Shown here piece after piece: positions 6,764 through 15,005 of a stretch of DNA of 22,561 bases. The translations under genes were made by a program, and so were the position numbers. The DNA is from Candidatus Woesearchaeota archaeon (lineage in GTDB: Archaea; Nanobdellota; Nanobdellia; SCGC-AAA011-G17; GW2011-AR17), in the NCBI GenBank assembly GCA_003694495.1, contig RFJO01000091.1, forward strand, positions 1 through 22,561, written 5' to 3'. Position 1 is the first letter of the stretch, and each line of letters opens with the position of its first letter. The notes beneath the pieces are model-generated. The model searched no databases, was not told the origin of the DNA, and saw only the letters and a program-made list of their open reading frames with translations.

Positions 6764-8497
6764 TTAAGCTCCACAGCCTGCTGCGTTGTTTGTAGTTTGT
6801 GTTGCGGTTTGTCCTTCCAACACTGTATCACATTCTTCTGGTCTATCTTCAAATGCACTACATAATGCTTGTTTATAGCCTTCAGGCGTTCTTGGACCGG
6901 AATACTGTTCTCCGTCAATGAACACTGTTGGCGAACCTCTCACGCCCAGTTTGTTGCCTAATTCCAAGTCTTCTGCTGCGTACTCTTCAGCTTTCTCGTC
7001 AAAACAGCTTTTTATTGCTTCCGCATCATATCCTAGATCCTTAGCAACGCCTTCCCAGCAGGTGTCAGCATTTTGGTAGTTGCATTTGGTGTTCATCTCT
7101 AGAGCAAACTTAAACCAAGCATCCATTCCTGACAATTCTTTCACGCACGCTTCTCTCATGTCCTGATTCATTTCCTGCACGCCGTGCATGGAACAATATT
7201 TGCTGTCTTTATCTAAACAGAACTGTGGCCCGCCGCCTTGGTAATTACTATAAATGACATAATGCGGCTTAAACTCTGCCTTGTCCTTTAACAATTGGTA
7301 AACCGGCTCGATTGCTGTTTCTGCCTGGTTACCGTATGGGCAGTAAGACATAACAAAAAAGTCTATTTGCGGTTTGTTATCGCCTAATGTAACCCCAATT
7401 GTTTCATAAAACTCTTTCCTTGCATCCTCATCCACAAACCAACTTGCCCCTGTCACGTCATCTTTAAGTTTGTAGCCGTCTTCAGTTTCCTCGAATGCTG
7501 TCCTTATTCTCGGCTCATTCTGCCAGAAATATGTTTGATCAAGGTTTTTGTCTAAGAAATAAGCTGGCACAAGTTTTACACCATACTTTTCAACCAAAGC
7601 TTTTCCTTCATCTGAACTAACATCCACATTTTTCACTTTTGCCCCTGGGAAATAAGATTTTGTAACATCCACAATTTGCGTAGTGTCACAGTTTTTGCAT
7701 TTCTCATCATTCAAAACTACAAAATCTACCACCACAGGATCTTTGTATGCACAGCTGCCTTCCTGGCACACGCCAATTTTCCCTTCCTCAGCTGTACAAT
7801 CTGCATCAGTCCCGCACTCAGGCAAATCTTCACATTCAGGATGATTTTTCAAGTTTTGGCATAATGCCCTTTGGAATGACAACGCATCCCTGCCGCTTTG
7901 GTAAGGCTTATCATTTACGTATATAGTTGGGCTGCCTGTTGCACCTATATCATCGCTTGCCTTGAAAGAATCCTTAAGCAACTGTTTTCCTTCATTGTCA
8001 AAACAATTTTTAACTTTGTCCACATCAATTCCATTATCTTTTGCACACTGTTCCCACCTTGACGCAGAATTTCTTGCATCTTTGTTCAAACAAAGCAAGT
8101 AATCAACAAGCTTATCATTAAAATCTTTCTGTATACATAATTGCCTTATATCCTCGTTAACTTCTTCTTGGCCGTGTAATGATTGAAACTCGTCACCGTT
8201 TGTTCTTCCAATAAAATTCAATGTAAAATCAACAGCATTACCCATTTTTTTAAGCACGGGTGCAACCGCATTCTCAACCTGCACACCGTAAGGGCATTGC
8301 GACATTACATAAAAGTCAAGCTTAACTTTATCGCCGTTAAACTCAGCTACGTTTTTTTCTGTGTTTAAAACACTCTTTCCTGTTCTTAAGAAAGCATAAT
8401 TGTCTGTAAAAAAGCTTCCTACGAAAAGAAGCAACACCACAAAAAACAAAGTTTTCCATAGATAATGCCTCTTAAATGTTTTCCATACTAGACTCAT
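6764..8497 (-). CDS. Exported protein with three thioredoxin-fold domains (DsbA/GILT-like)
   Basis: A 577-residue protein with an N-terminal membrane anchor or signal (about 14-31). Domain 1 (about 58-218) has C-P-Y-G at 68-71, an LHGQEE motif, and a cis-Pro loop GATGSP (185-190). A small Cys-rich linker (222-250) follows. Domain 2 (about 255-370) has a CKNC motif (267-270) and V-P-A at 310. Domain 3 (about 376-555) has C-P-Y-G at 386-389, a second MHGVQE motif and cis-Pro loop GVRGSP (518-523). Domains 1 and 3 are diverged copies. CPYG followed by an HGxxE motif recalls GILT-type thiol reductases, but the second active-site Cys is Gly. The protein ends in GCGA. It likely handles disulfides in exported Cys-rich proteins. 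Start: AAAGGAGGA (8504-8512) upstream. Confidence 0.82.
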   Translation of the reverse strand: MSLVWKTFKRHYLWKTLFFVVLLLFVGSFFTDNYAFLRTGKSVLNTEKNVAEFNGDKVKLDFYVMSQCPYGVQVENAVAPVLKKMGNAVDFTLNFIGRTNGDEFQSLHGQEEVNEDIRQLCIQKDFNDKLVDYLLCLNKDARNSASRWEQCAKDNGIDVDKVKNCFDNEGKQLLKDSFKASDDIGATGSPTIYVNDKPYQSGRDALSFQRALCQNLKNHPECEDLPECGTDADCTAEEGKIGVCQEGSCAYKDPVVVDFVVLNDEKCKNCDTTQIVDVTKSYFPGAKVKNVDVSSDEGKALVEKYGVKLVPAYFLDKNLDQTYFWQNEPRIRTAFEETEDGYKLKDDVTGASWFVDEDARKEFYETIGVTLGDNKPQIDFFVMSYCPYGNQAETAIEPVYQLLKDKAEFKPHYVIYSNYQGGGPQFCLDKDSKYCSMHGVQEMNQDMREACVKELSGMDAWFKFALEMNTKCNYQNADTCWEGVAKDLGYDAEAIKSCFDEKAEEYAAEDLELGNKLGVRGSPTVFIDGEQYSGPRTPEGYKQALCSAFEDRPEECDTVLEGQTATQTTNNAAGCGA

Positions 8498-8503
8498 TTT
8501 TTA

Positions 8504-8548
8504 TCCTCCTTTAAAGATATTACTTTAATTTTAAGCATCTATATAAAA
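8504..8548 (-). promoter_or_regulatory. Promoter and strong Shine-Dalgarno of the thioredoxin-fold protein
   Basis: The TATA box is at 8540-8548 (TTTTATATAG on minus), with a predicted start near 8518. The leader of about 20 nt contains AAAGGAGGA (8504-8512), the best Shine-Dalgarno match in the window, suggesting strong translation. Confidence 0.6.
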
Positions 8549-8589
8549 GTTGTGGAATTTTATATAAGAAATAGTTTCAAAAAGGATAC

Positions 8590-9774
8590 TTATTCATACC
8601 TTAAAGCTTCCACCGGCACCATCTTGGCTGCCCTTATTGCCGGCATAAATCCTGAAAGCATTCCGACAACAAAAGCGAACACTAAAGCAAACACTATCAC
8701 TTCAACATCTGCCTTTATTGATATCAACGCAAACCCTAACTGTGCAGCTATGCCTTCTACTGAAAACGCCATCGCCAAACCTATTACCACCCCTATAACA
8801 CCTCCCACCATCCCTATCAACCCAGACTCTACAACAAACATCATTGCAACATCATAATTAGTTGCGCCGACAGCTTTCATCACGCCAATTTCTCTTGTCC
8901 TTTCCTTAACAGAAGTATACATTGCGTTCATTATTCCAATCCCGCCAACCACTAAAGATATTGCAGCAATCCCTGCAAGGATAAACCTTATAATGTCAAG
9001 TATTGAACCTATTTGTGTAAGAAGTTGTTCAGGTGTAAAGACTTGAAACGCTTCATCATCCCTTGAACGTTTTAACTTACTTTCAATCTTTTTTGCTATA
9101 ACTTTTATATCTTCACCTTTTTTTATTTGCACTCTTATACCAGTAACCTTTTCATCTTCTCCTGTCAATTCCCTCAACGACTGCAACGGCATATATATTT
9201 GCTTATCCAGTTCAAGCCCTGTCTTTTTTAACACTCCTGCAACCTTAAACTTTTTACCGCCAATGGTTAAGCTGCCCCTTTGCTTAACTTCTTTTTTAAA
9301 CATTTCATGCGCAACATAGTTGCCTATGACCACAGAATTATACTCCCCTTTCCCGTATCTTTGCCCAGACTCAAACTCCAAGTCAAGGTCTGCAAAAACT
9401 TTATCAGACTTGCCAACAGGCGAACCTATTATGTTATTATACACAACTTCATTCCCGAACTTAATTTCCTGCCTTGAGTTAAGAATGCCTTCAGCATAAT
9501 CCACTCCAGGTATTGACTCAATCACATCAACATCTTTTGTTGTTAAAGCCTCTACCGTACTCCCCGGGCCTGTAAAACCTTTAGGCACAACCCTGATACT
9601 GTTTATCCCCATCTTTTCAAACTGTTCCCTCACTGCATTTTCCAATCCCGCACCTAAATGCATCAAGGCAACAATCGCCGCTATGCCTATAACTATACCT
9701 ATTATTGTCAACCACGACCTTAGCTTTCTATACCTCAAGTTATGCACTGCATACATTAAGTCGTCCCTTATCAT
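8590..9774 (-). CDS. ABC transporter permease, FtsX/MacB type (second copy)
   Basis: A 394-residue protein with the MacB periplasmic-core plus FtsX layout: one N-terminal membrane helix (about 20-42, in SWLTIIGIVIGIAAIVAL), a large outside domain (about 45-260), and three C-terminal helices (about 262-290, 312-345, 352-380). The cytoplasmic loop has the TREIGVMKAVGAT signature that contacts the ATPase, and the end reads PVEALRYE. It overlaps the preceding permease gene by ATGA and is closely related to it, so the exporter is probably a heterodimer. It is the last gene of the operon begun at 13475. Confidence 0.92.
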   Translation of the reverse strand: MIRDDLMYAVHNLRYRKLRSWLTIIGIVIGIAAIVALMHLGAGLENAVREQFEKMGINSIRVVPKGFTGPGSTVEALTTKDVDVIESIPGVDYAEGILNSRQEIKFGNEVVYNNIIGSPVGKSDKVFADLDLEFESGQRYGKGEYNSVVIGNYVAHEMFKKEVKQRGSLTIGGKKFKVAGVLKKTGLELDKQIYMPLQSLRELTGEDEKVTGIRVQIKKGEDIKVIAKKIESKLKRSRDDEAFQVFTPEQLLTQIGSILDIIRFILAGIAAISLVVGGIGIMNAMYTSVKERTREIGVMKAVGATNYDVAMMFVVESGLIGMVGGVIGVVIGLAMAFSVEGIAAQLGFALISIKADVEVIVFALVFAFVVGMLSGFMPAIRAAKMVPVEALRYE

Positions 9775-10961
9775 TGCCCGTACCTCAGCGAATCCACAGG
9801 GTTAAGCTTTGCAGCCTGCTTTGCCGGCAGGTACCCTGACAACGCCCCTACCACAAACGAAAACAATGCTGCAAATATTATCAGCTTATAATCAATTATA
9901 ATCTTCAACAACTGGAACCCTTGCTGTTCTGCAACCTTTCCAACAGTTATGGCAATCATTGAACCAAGAAGCACACCCAACAACCCGCCGATTGCGCCCA
10001 TTATACCAGACTCAAACAAGAATATCCACATTATATCTTTAGACGTTGCACCTATCGACTTCATTATCCCAATTTCCCTAGTCCTTTCCAGCACATTAGT
10101 GTACATAGAATTCATTATCCCAACCCCGCCAACAATAAGGCTTATCGCTGCAATGCCCCCTAGTATAATTTGCACAATTTTTAATACATCTCCGAATTGT
10201 TCAAGAAGCTGGTCAGGCGTCAACACTTCAAAATCATCATCCTTCCTGCTCCTTTCCAACGCCCTTTCAACCCTTGCAGCCAACACATTTATGTCAACAC
10301 CTTCTTGCGCTTTAAGGTCTATTATGCTTATCTCATCAGGCTTATCAAACAACTCTCTTACAGTTTCAATTGGCATTGTTATGCTTTGGTCATCATCCGG
10401 GCTTCCAATTTGCTCAACTATGCCCTTAACTTTAAACTTCACACCTTTTATTTTTATTAAGTTTCCAACCTTCACATCCCTGTCAAAAAACTCGTGCGCA
10501 ACATCGTAGCCAATAACCACATCATACTTTTCGTTCCCTGTAAACATAGTTCCATCTTCAAGCTCAAAATCAAAATCCTGCCACGTTTTCTGCATTAATT
10601 CAGGTTTAATCCCAAAAATATTATTAACAAAAGCTTTTTTGTTTGCAAACTCAGCATTGGCTTGAACATTTAGGTAGGGGCTAACCCATTCAACCCCTGG
10701 CAGAGCTTTAACGACATCATAATCTTTTGTCGTCAAGCCTTTCATATTAAAGTTAGCAAGGTTCGCCCCTCCCGGCGCGATAAACAGCCGGTTAGAACCC
10801 ATTTGTTCAAACTGCGCGTTTATTGCATTCTCCAGCCCTTGAGACACCGTAATGAGTGCCACTATTGCAGCTATCCCGACCACAATCCCAAGTATTGTCA
10901 GCCACGATCTAAGCTGCCGGTGCTTAATGCTGCTTACTGCGAAAGCAAAGTAATCTCTCAT
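9771..10961 (-). CDS. ABC transporter permease, FtsX/MacB type (first copy)
   Basis: A 396-residue paralogue of the adjacent permease with the same order: N-terminal helix (SWLTILGIVVGIAAIVAL), outside MacB-type core domain, three C-terminal helices with the TREIGIMKSIGAT coupling loop, and ending PVDSLRYGQ. It follows the CARDB-like protein gene by three nucleotides and overlaps the next permease by four. With the ATPase at 12320-13033 it forms a MacB/LolCDE-class mechanotransmission ABC system rather than a classic importer. The substrate is unknown; lipoproteins, peptides or small toxic molecules are all possible for the family. Confidence 0.92.
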   Translation of the reverse strand: MRDYFAFAVSSIKHRQLRSWLTILGIVVGIAAIVALITVSQGLENAINAQFEQMGSNRLFIAPGGANLANFNMKGLTTKDYDVVKALPGVEWVSPYLNVQANAEFANKKAFVNNIFGIKPELMQKTWQDFDFELEDGTMFTGNEKYDVVIGYDVAHEFFDRDVKVGNLIKIKGVKFKVKGIVEQIGSPDDDQSITMPIETVRELFDKPDEISIIDLKAQEGVDINVLAARVERALERSRKDDDFEVLTPDQLLEQFGDVLKIVQIILGGIAAISLIVGGVGIMNSMYTNVLERTREIGIMKSIGATSKDIMWIFLFESGIMGAIGGLLGVLLGSMIAITVGKVAEQQGFQLLKIIIDYKLIIFAALFSFVVGALSGYLPAKQAAKLNPVDSLRYGQ

Positions 10962-10964
10962 TGT

Positions 10965-12332
10965 TTAAATTTTTTGAAAAAACATTTTAACTTTCATTGG
11001 CAGCCTTTTAACGTTCCTCCACCTGAAGAAGAACAATATCCTAAACAAGGTAAGGAAAATTCCTTCCACCCCGGCTTTCATTGCTGAATCTAAAGCCTTA
11101 TGCTTTCTCCAGTCTTTTACAGCAAAGTATAAGAAGAATATCGCTAAAATATATATTATTGGGGTATACACCGACTTCAAGCTCCCATCTAGGTTATACG
11201 CTCTTAGCTCTTTGCGTGTATACACAGGCAACTCTAAGCTGCGTTCTTCTTTCATGAGATTATTATAAGCATCCCTATACTCAATCTCCAGGTTCAGCAT
11301 TACCTTTTCTTTAACATCATCCTTGACATACAACTTAAACTCTGAAGTTTCAAAATCATCGCTTTCCAAGTTTCCAAGATACTCTTGTTTTTTACCAAGA
11401 ATAAGATACCCTTGCCCTTGCTTAAGCCTTACAGTAACATACTTAACATCAGACGCGCCCACGTTAGACACGCTTACCACAACCTTGCCATTCATACCTT
11501 CGCTAAACGCGTCAGACTCTTCAAGCGCCACGTTAAGCTTCGGGTCTGCCCCGACAATTATGCCTATTGTATCAGACTTGGTAAACTGGTTGCCTGCTTC
11601 ATCATAATACGTCAATTCAAACGGCACCTTGTACACATTAGCATCAGCGTCAGGCAAAGCTATCAAATCATACTCAATTTCTTTCATATCTCCCGGCTTA
11701 ATGCTTCTAACTTTCTGCTCTGTCGTTGACTTTAATGGGGCAAACGGCAAAGAGGACGAACTTAAGTCTAGCTTGGCAGTTATATCTTTTAACAACCCCA
11801 GATCATCGTTCCTTAAACTTATGGTTAGCTTGGCAGTCTGCCCAGGCAAAACCTGTTTTGGTTCAAGGTTTACTTTTTCGACAGCAATTGTAGCGCTCGT
11901 GGACTGCACTTCCACCTCAATAGGTGCAGTTGTTACCTCATCATTATTGTAATGAAACTTAAACCTTACTTCATTCGTTCCAGGGTTAGCGTCATTGTCG
12001 ACCTTTATCTTAAACTTCACAACCCTGACTTCTCCCGGCTGCATAGTGCCAAAACTTTTAACTTTTTCCTCGTCAGACACTGCAGTAAACGGAAAATCGT
12101 TAACAAACTCAAGCTTAACATTGTTCAACGTTCTGATTTCAGACAACGTATTACCTTGGGTAGTCACTTTAACCCACATGTCAGCCACGTTTCCGGGTTC
12201 CAAAGGCGCAGGATCGTACCTTAGCACATCCACTCTTACGTCTGTCGTGCCTATTGAAAACAAAGCACCTGTTGCTGACACGCTTGCACTTAACACCAGC
12301 AACATTACCAAAAATATATTTACGCTTTTAAT
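10965..12332 (-). CDS. CARDB/S-layer-like membrane protein of the ABC export operon
   Basis: The protein has an N-terminal signal sequence, then repeated beta-sandwich segments of the COG1361/CARDB kind (LEPGNVADMWVKV, LPGQTAKLTISLRN, MNGKVVVSVSNVG), a membrane helix near residue 395, and a basic amphipathic C-terminal tail. It lies between the ATPase and permeases and may be the outside partner of the exporter. The start is unusual. The first canonical codon in frame is TTG at 12311, giving a signal peptide without its usual positive residue. An ATT at 12330-12332 preceded by GGTGA at four nt gives MKSVNIFLVMLLVL, a normal signal peptide. I use ATT; with TTG the protein would be seven residues shorter (448 aa). 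Confidence 0.8.
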   Translation of the reverse strand: MKSVNIFLVMLLVLSASVSATGALFSIGTTDVRVDVLRYDPAPLEPGNVADMWVKVTTQGNTLSEIRTLNNVKLEFVNDFPFTAVSDEEKVKSFGTMQPGEVRVVKFKIKVDNDANPGTNEVRFKFHYNNDEVTTAPIEVEVQSTSATIAVEKVNLEPKQVLPGQTAKLTISLRNDDLGLLKDITAKLDLSSSSLPFAPLKSTTEQKVRSIKPGDMKEIEYDLIALPDADANVYKVPFELTYYDEAGNQFTKSDTIGIIVGADPKLNVALEESDAFSEGMNGKVVVSVSNVGASDVKYVTVRLKQGQGYLILGKKQEYLGNLESDDFETSEFKLYVKDDVKEKVMLNLEIEYRDAYNNLMKEERSLELPVYTRKELRAYNLDGSLKSVYTPIIYILAIFFLYFAVKDWRKHKALDSAMKAGVEGIFLTLFRILFFFRWRNVKRLPMKVKMFFQKI

Positions 12333-13033
12333 AATCTCACCCTCTTGCCATTTTTTACTTCTTGAACTATTTGACCATCTTTCAACCTCACAACCCTTTC
12401 AGCACCTTCAGCTATGTTCAAATCATGGGTTACAAGCACAATCGTTTTACCTTCCTCATTAAGCTTGTCAAGCATATCCATTATTTGCTTCCCTGTTTTT
12501 GAATCAAGGTTCCCTGTTGGCTCATCAGCCAGTATCAACTCTGGGTCATTCGCCAGCGCCCTCGCCACTGCAACCCTTTGCCTTTCCCCTCCTGACAACT
12601 GCGACGGCTTATGGTGCATTCTTGTGGTAAGGTTAACCTTATTAAGCAAATCCTTTGCAGTTTTAACCTTCACGTTTTGCGAATAATTTTGGAACGTCAT
12701 GGGCAGCATAACATTCTCGAGTGCATTAAGGCTGGGGATTAAATTAAATGTTTGAAATATAAACCCAATCTTTTTACCTCTTGTTTGCGCCAACTGCGCT
12801 TCACTCATCCTTTGTATGTTCTTGCCGTCAAGCAAAACTTTGCCTTTGGTAGGATAATCCAAACACCCAACCATATTCATTGTGGTAGACTTGCCAGAGC
12901 CAGACGCACCAATTATCGCTACAAACTCTCCTTCCTTTATTTTAAGCGAAATCCCCCTCACTGCAGGCACATCCACCTCGCCCATTTTATACACTTTCCA
13001 TACATTATCCAGTTCAACTATTGATTTTTTCAT
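12320..13033 (-). CDS. ABC transporter ATPase, MacB/LolD type
   Basis: A 237-residue nucleotide-binding subunit with every expected motif: Walker A GASGSGKS (42-49), Q-loop Gln94, signature LSGGE (146-150), Walker B LILADEP (166-172), and H-loop His203. The form LIPSLNALENV and the ADEPTGNLD sequence are typical of the MacB/LolD/FtsE branch. It overlaps the regulator gene by 20 nt upstream and the probable ATT start of the CARDB-like gene downstream, so translation of the whole cluster is tightly coupled. It powers the two FtsX-type permeases. Confidence 0.95.
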   Translation of the reverse strand: MKKSIVELDNVWKVYKMGEVDVPAVRGISLKIKEGEFVAIIGASGSGKSTTMNMVGCLDYPTKGKVLLDGKNIQRMSEAQLAQTRGKKIGFIFQTFNLIPSLNALENVMLPMTFQNYSQNVKVKTAKDLLNKVNLTTRMHHKPSQLSGGERQRVAVARALANDPELILADEPTGNLDSKTGKQIMDMLDKLNEEGKTIVLVTHDLNIAEGAERVVRLKDGQIVQEVKNGKRVRLLKA

Positions 13034-13475
13034 TTTTTAACATGTTTTCAAACATTCTATGAAACTTTTTTATATCTTTATAATGATTTTGTATCATTTT
13101 AAGTTCCTCTTCATCAACATTTTGCGTTTTATAATCATTTATTATTTTAGGCAGCTTGTTTTCCATCAAGTTAAATATTCTCTGCATTCTATGCAACAAC
13201 TCTTTCAAATGCAGGTCAAGATCTTTTTCAAGATAAAAATACACCTTTCTCGAATTGGGTTTTTTCATACGTTTCAAGAACGGGCAATTGTTCAACGACT
13301 TTAACGCTGTAGAGACGGCCGACAAGCTATAACCTGTTTTTTTAGCAATATCTTCTAACGCCATCTCATTATTTGACGCAAAAAGTATAGCCATTATTTT
13401 TGAAGACAAATCATCCAAGCCATTAATTTTGTTAACCTCAGTCAACAACTCAATATACTCCGATTTAGCATTCAT
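13014..13475 (-). CDS. MarR/GbsR-like winged-helix regulator
   Basis: A 153-residue protein. Residues about 22-90 form a winged helix-turn-helix: LEDIAKKTGYSLSAVSTALKSL is the recognition unit, and RKVYFYLEKD is the wing. The rest is a long helical dimerisation region, as in GbsR-type members of the MarR superfamily. It is the first gene of the ABC export operon and overlaps the ATPase gene by 20 nt, the usual arrangement for a regulator of its own exporter. A near-perfect inverted repeat at 13477-13500 lies between its TATA box and start codon and could be its operator. The inducing signal is unknown. Confidence 0.8.
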   Translation of the reverse strand: MNAKSEYIELLTEVNKINGLDDLSSKIMAILFASNNEMALEDIAKKTGYSLSAVSTALKSLNNCPFLKRMKKPNSRKVYFYLEKDLDLHLKELLHRMQRIFNLMENKLPKIINDYKTQNVDEEELKMIQNHYKDIKKFHRMFENMLKNEKINS

Positions 13476-13476
13476 G

Positions 13477-13500
13477 AACTTTCATAATTTTCTGAAACTT
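13477..13500 (-). promoter_or_regulatory. Candidate operator of the ABC export operon
   Basis: The inverted repeat is AACTTTCA, 8 nt, TGAAACTT; seven of eight positions are complementary. It covers the predicted transcription start and touches the TATA box, so a bound dimer would block initiation. A third half-site-like CGAAAGTT lies at 13511-13518. The repeat is seen; its role is inferred. Confidence 0.4.
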
Positions 13501-13507
13501 ATAAATC
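13498..13507 (-). promoter_or_regulatory. TATA box of the ABC export operon
   Basis: The minus strand reads GATTTATAAG, centred about 27 nt before the regulator ATG at 13475, which has no Shine-Dalgarno sequence. A leaderless transcript is expected. The box begins about 10 nt after the stop of the adenylosuccinate synthetase-like gene. Confidence 0.6.
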
Positions 13508-13516
13508 TTGCGAAAG

Positions 13517-14908
13517 TTAAAACCCTTTAAAGCCTTTAAATATTGTTTGCGACGCTTTTGGTCCTGTTGATATTAAGGTTACTGGCACATTTGTATAGCC
13601 TTGTACTAACGACACCAAGTTTTTTGCGCTTGACGGCAATTCATAATAGTTTTTCGCGTTACTCACTTCGCCTTCTTCAAAGCCTTTGAGAGTTGCGTAT
13701 ATAGGTCTTGCGTTTGCAAGCCATTCCAGGTCCCATGCTCTATACTGTGATGTTTGTTGCCCGTTAACTTCATAAGCGTAAGCAACTTTTATTTCTTCCA
13801 AGCCTTCAAGCACGTCCAGTTTCGTCATGGCAAGTTGTGTCAGCCCAGACATTTTGCATGCATAATTAAGCTGCACAAGGTCAAGCCACCCTACCCGTCT
13901 TGGACGTTTAGTCGTTGCCCCGTACTCGTGTCCTTTCGCACGTATATGCAACGCTTCTTTTTCCGACCTTGATTCGTCCACTGGCCAGCAATGTGCGTCA
14001 AGGCATGTCGCCACCGGCCCGGATCCTACTTTTGTAAGGTAAGCTTTCATCACTCCAACATTTTCCATGTTGTATAATAAGTTCAAAGGCACGCCAACCG
14101 ATGTTGGTATTGTACCTGGAGTAGGGTGCGAGCTTGTAACTTTAGGATAATTCCCCCAGTCTACATCAAGCATAACCCCCTGCGACCCTTGAAAAAGAAC
14201 GTTCTTGCCTTTGTTCAATAATGCGATAACCTCTTCTGAAACATCGTTAAGATATCTTCTAAGCTTTTTACCTTGTTCCATAGTCCTTTCGATAACTTCA
14301 ACCTCGGTATAATGTTGCTGGCTTGCACCGAAGTTTCCGCCTTGAGGCACTACCATTGAGAACCCAAAATAATTTTCAATAACTTTTTTATACAACCTAA
14401 AATTTTGTTTAATTTTCTCTTCCAACGACTTTGACCCTGATACAAGTTCATGAAAAGTTATTCCAATCCTGTCCTTTCTATCTTTATACGCCGGCCCAAT
14501 ACCTTTATGCGTTGTGCCTATTGCACCCATTGCACCTTTGTTGCCGGCTTTAGCTTTTTCATTCCTATAATGTTCTTGCGCCATATCCATTGATATATGG
14601 TAAGGCATAATTATATGCGTCCTTGGGTCAATCATTAAGTTAACATCATCGAACGCTGCAATTTCTTCAAGCAATGCCCCTGGGTTTAACACCACGCCTG
14701 CAGCAATGGCGCTCATTTTGTTTTTGACTGCAGCCGTTGACAAATAATGTAAAACTATCTTTGTACCGTCTTCTTTAACAACAGTATTACCTGCATTATT
14801 ACCGCCTTGAAATTTCACAACAAGGTCTGCTTCATCATTTATAGCGTCAGCAACTTTTGCCTTAGCCTCATCACCCCATTGTGCACCTGTTACGCTTATT
14901 GCTGGAAT
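13517..14908 (-). CDS. purA: Adenylosuccinate synthetase family protein with altered active site, ATT start
   Basis: The 463-residue frame matches bacterial-type PurA, which joins IMP and aspartate using GTP. Conserved parts are GAQWGDE, QGGNNAG, GIGPAYKDR, LFQGSQG, YPKVTSSHPT, YGATTKRPRRVGWLD, TKLDVLEGL and ISTGPKASQTI. The first canonical start in frame (GTG, 14818) would remove the nucleotide-binding loop, so translation must begin upstream. Between an in-frame TAG (14924-14926) and that GTG there is no ATG, GTG or TTG. An ATT at 14906-14908, preceded by GGGGGTGG, gives MPAISVTGAQWGDE. The loop reads GDEAKAK instead of GDEGKGK, the catalytic His of NAGHT is Asn, and the LPSGIL segment is LSTAAV. 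The usual aspartate, IMP and GTP contact residues remain. Normal PurA activity is therefore uncertain. Confidence 0.85.
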   Translation of the reverse strand: MPAISVTGAQWGDEAKAKVADAINDEADLVVKFQGGNNAGNTVVKEDGTKIVLHYLSTAAVKNKMSAIAAGVVLNPGALLEEIAAFDDVNLMIDPRTHIIMPYHISMDMAQEHYRNEKAKAGNKGAMGAIGTTHKGIGPAYKDRKDRIGITFHELVSGSKSLEEKIKQNFRLYKKVIENYFGFSMVVPQGGNFGASQQHYTEVEVIERTMEQGKKLRRYLNDVSEEVIALLNKGKNVLFQGSQGVMLDVDWGNYPKVTSSHPTPGTIPTSVGVPLNLLYNMENVGVMKAYLTKVGSGPVATCLDAHCWPVDESRSEKEALHIRAKGHEYGATTKRPRRVGWLDLVQLNYACKMSGLTQLAMTKLDVLEGLEEIKVAYAYEVNGQQTSQYRAWDLEWLANARPIYATLKGFEEGEVSNAKNYYELPSSAKNLVSLVQGYTNVPVTLISTGPKASQTIFKGFKGF

Positions 14909-14959
14909 ATTTCCACCCCCATTCTACTGATAGAATTTTATTGTTGTTTAAATATATTT
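14909..14959 (-). promoter_or_regulatory. Promoter and ribosome binding site of the PurA-like gene
   Basis: A TATA box on the minus strand at 14948-14959 (AAATATATTTAA) predicts a start near 14927. The leader of roughly 20 nt contains GGGGGTGG (14913-14920), ending four nt before the ATT codon. The position of this binding site supports initiation at ATT rather than at the downstream GTG. Confidence 0.55.
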
Positions 14960-14977
14960 GCAAAAATTATAGCAATA

Positions 14978-14987
14978 TTTAAAAATA
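14978..14987 (+). promoter_or_regulatory. TATA box of the FAD-dependent dehydrogenase gene
   Basis: TTTAAAAATA is centred about 26-29 nt before the GTG/ATG candidates at 15006 and 15012, giving a leaderless transcript. It lies about 20 nt from the divergent PurA-like promoter, so both may be affected by the same regulator. Confidence 0.5.
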
Positions 14988-15005
14988 TGCTAGACATCCC
15001 TTGCA

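Noticed and set aside
9949..10509. Open frame of 186 codons on the plus strand, antisense to the permease gene
   Set aside because: It is low-complexity in Ile, Ser and Pro, as expected from the complement of a hydrophobic gene, and has no promoter or ribosome binding site; the permease on the other strand is certain.
14700..14908. Assigning the altered PurA as PurZ (2-aminoadenylosuccinate synthase)
   Set aside because: PurZ proteins characteristically change the loop Asp, which is retained here, and the length and C-terminal motifs follow bacterial PurA.
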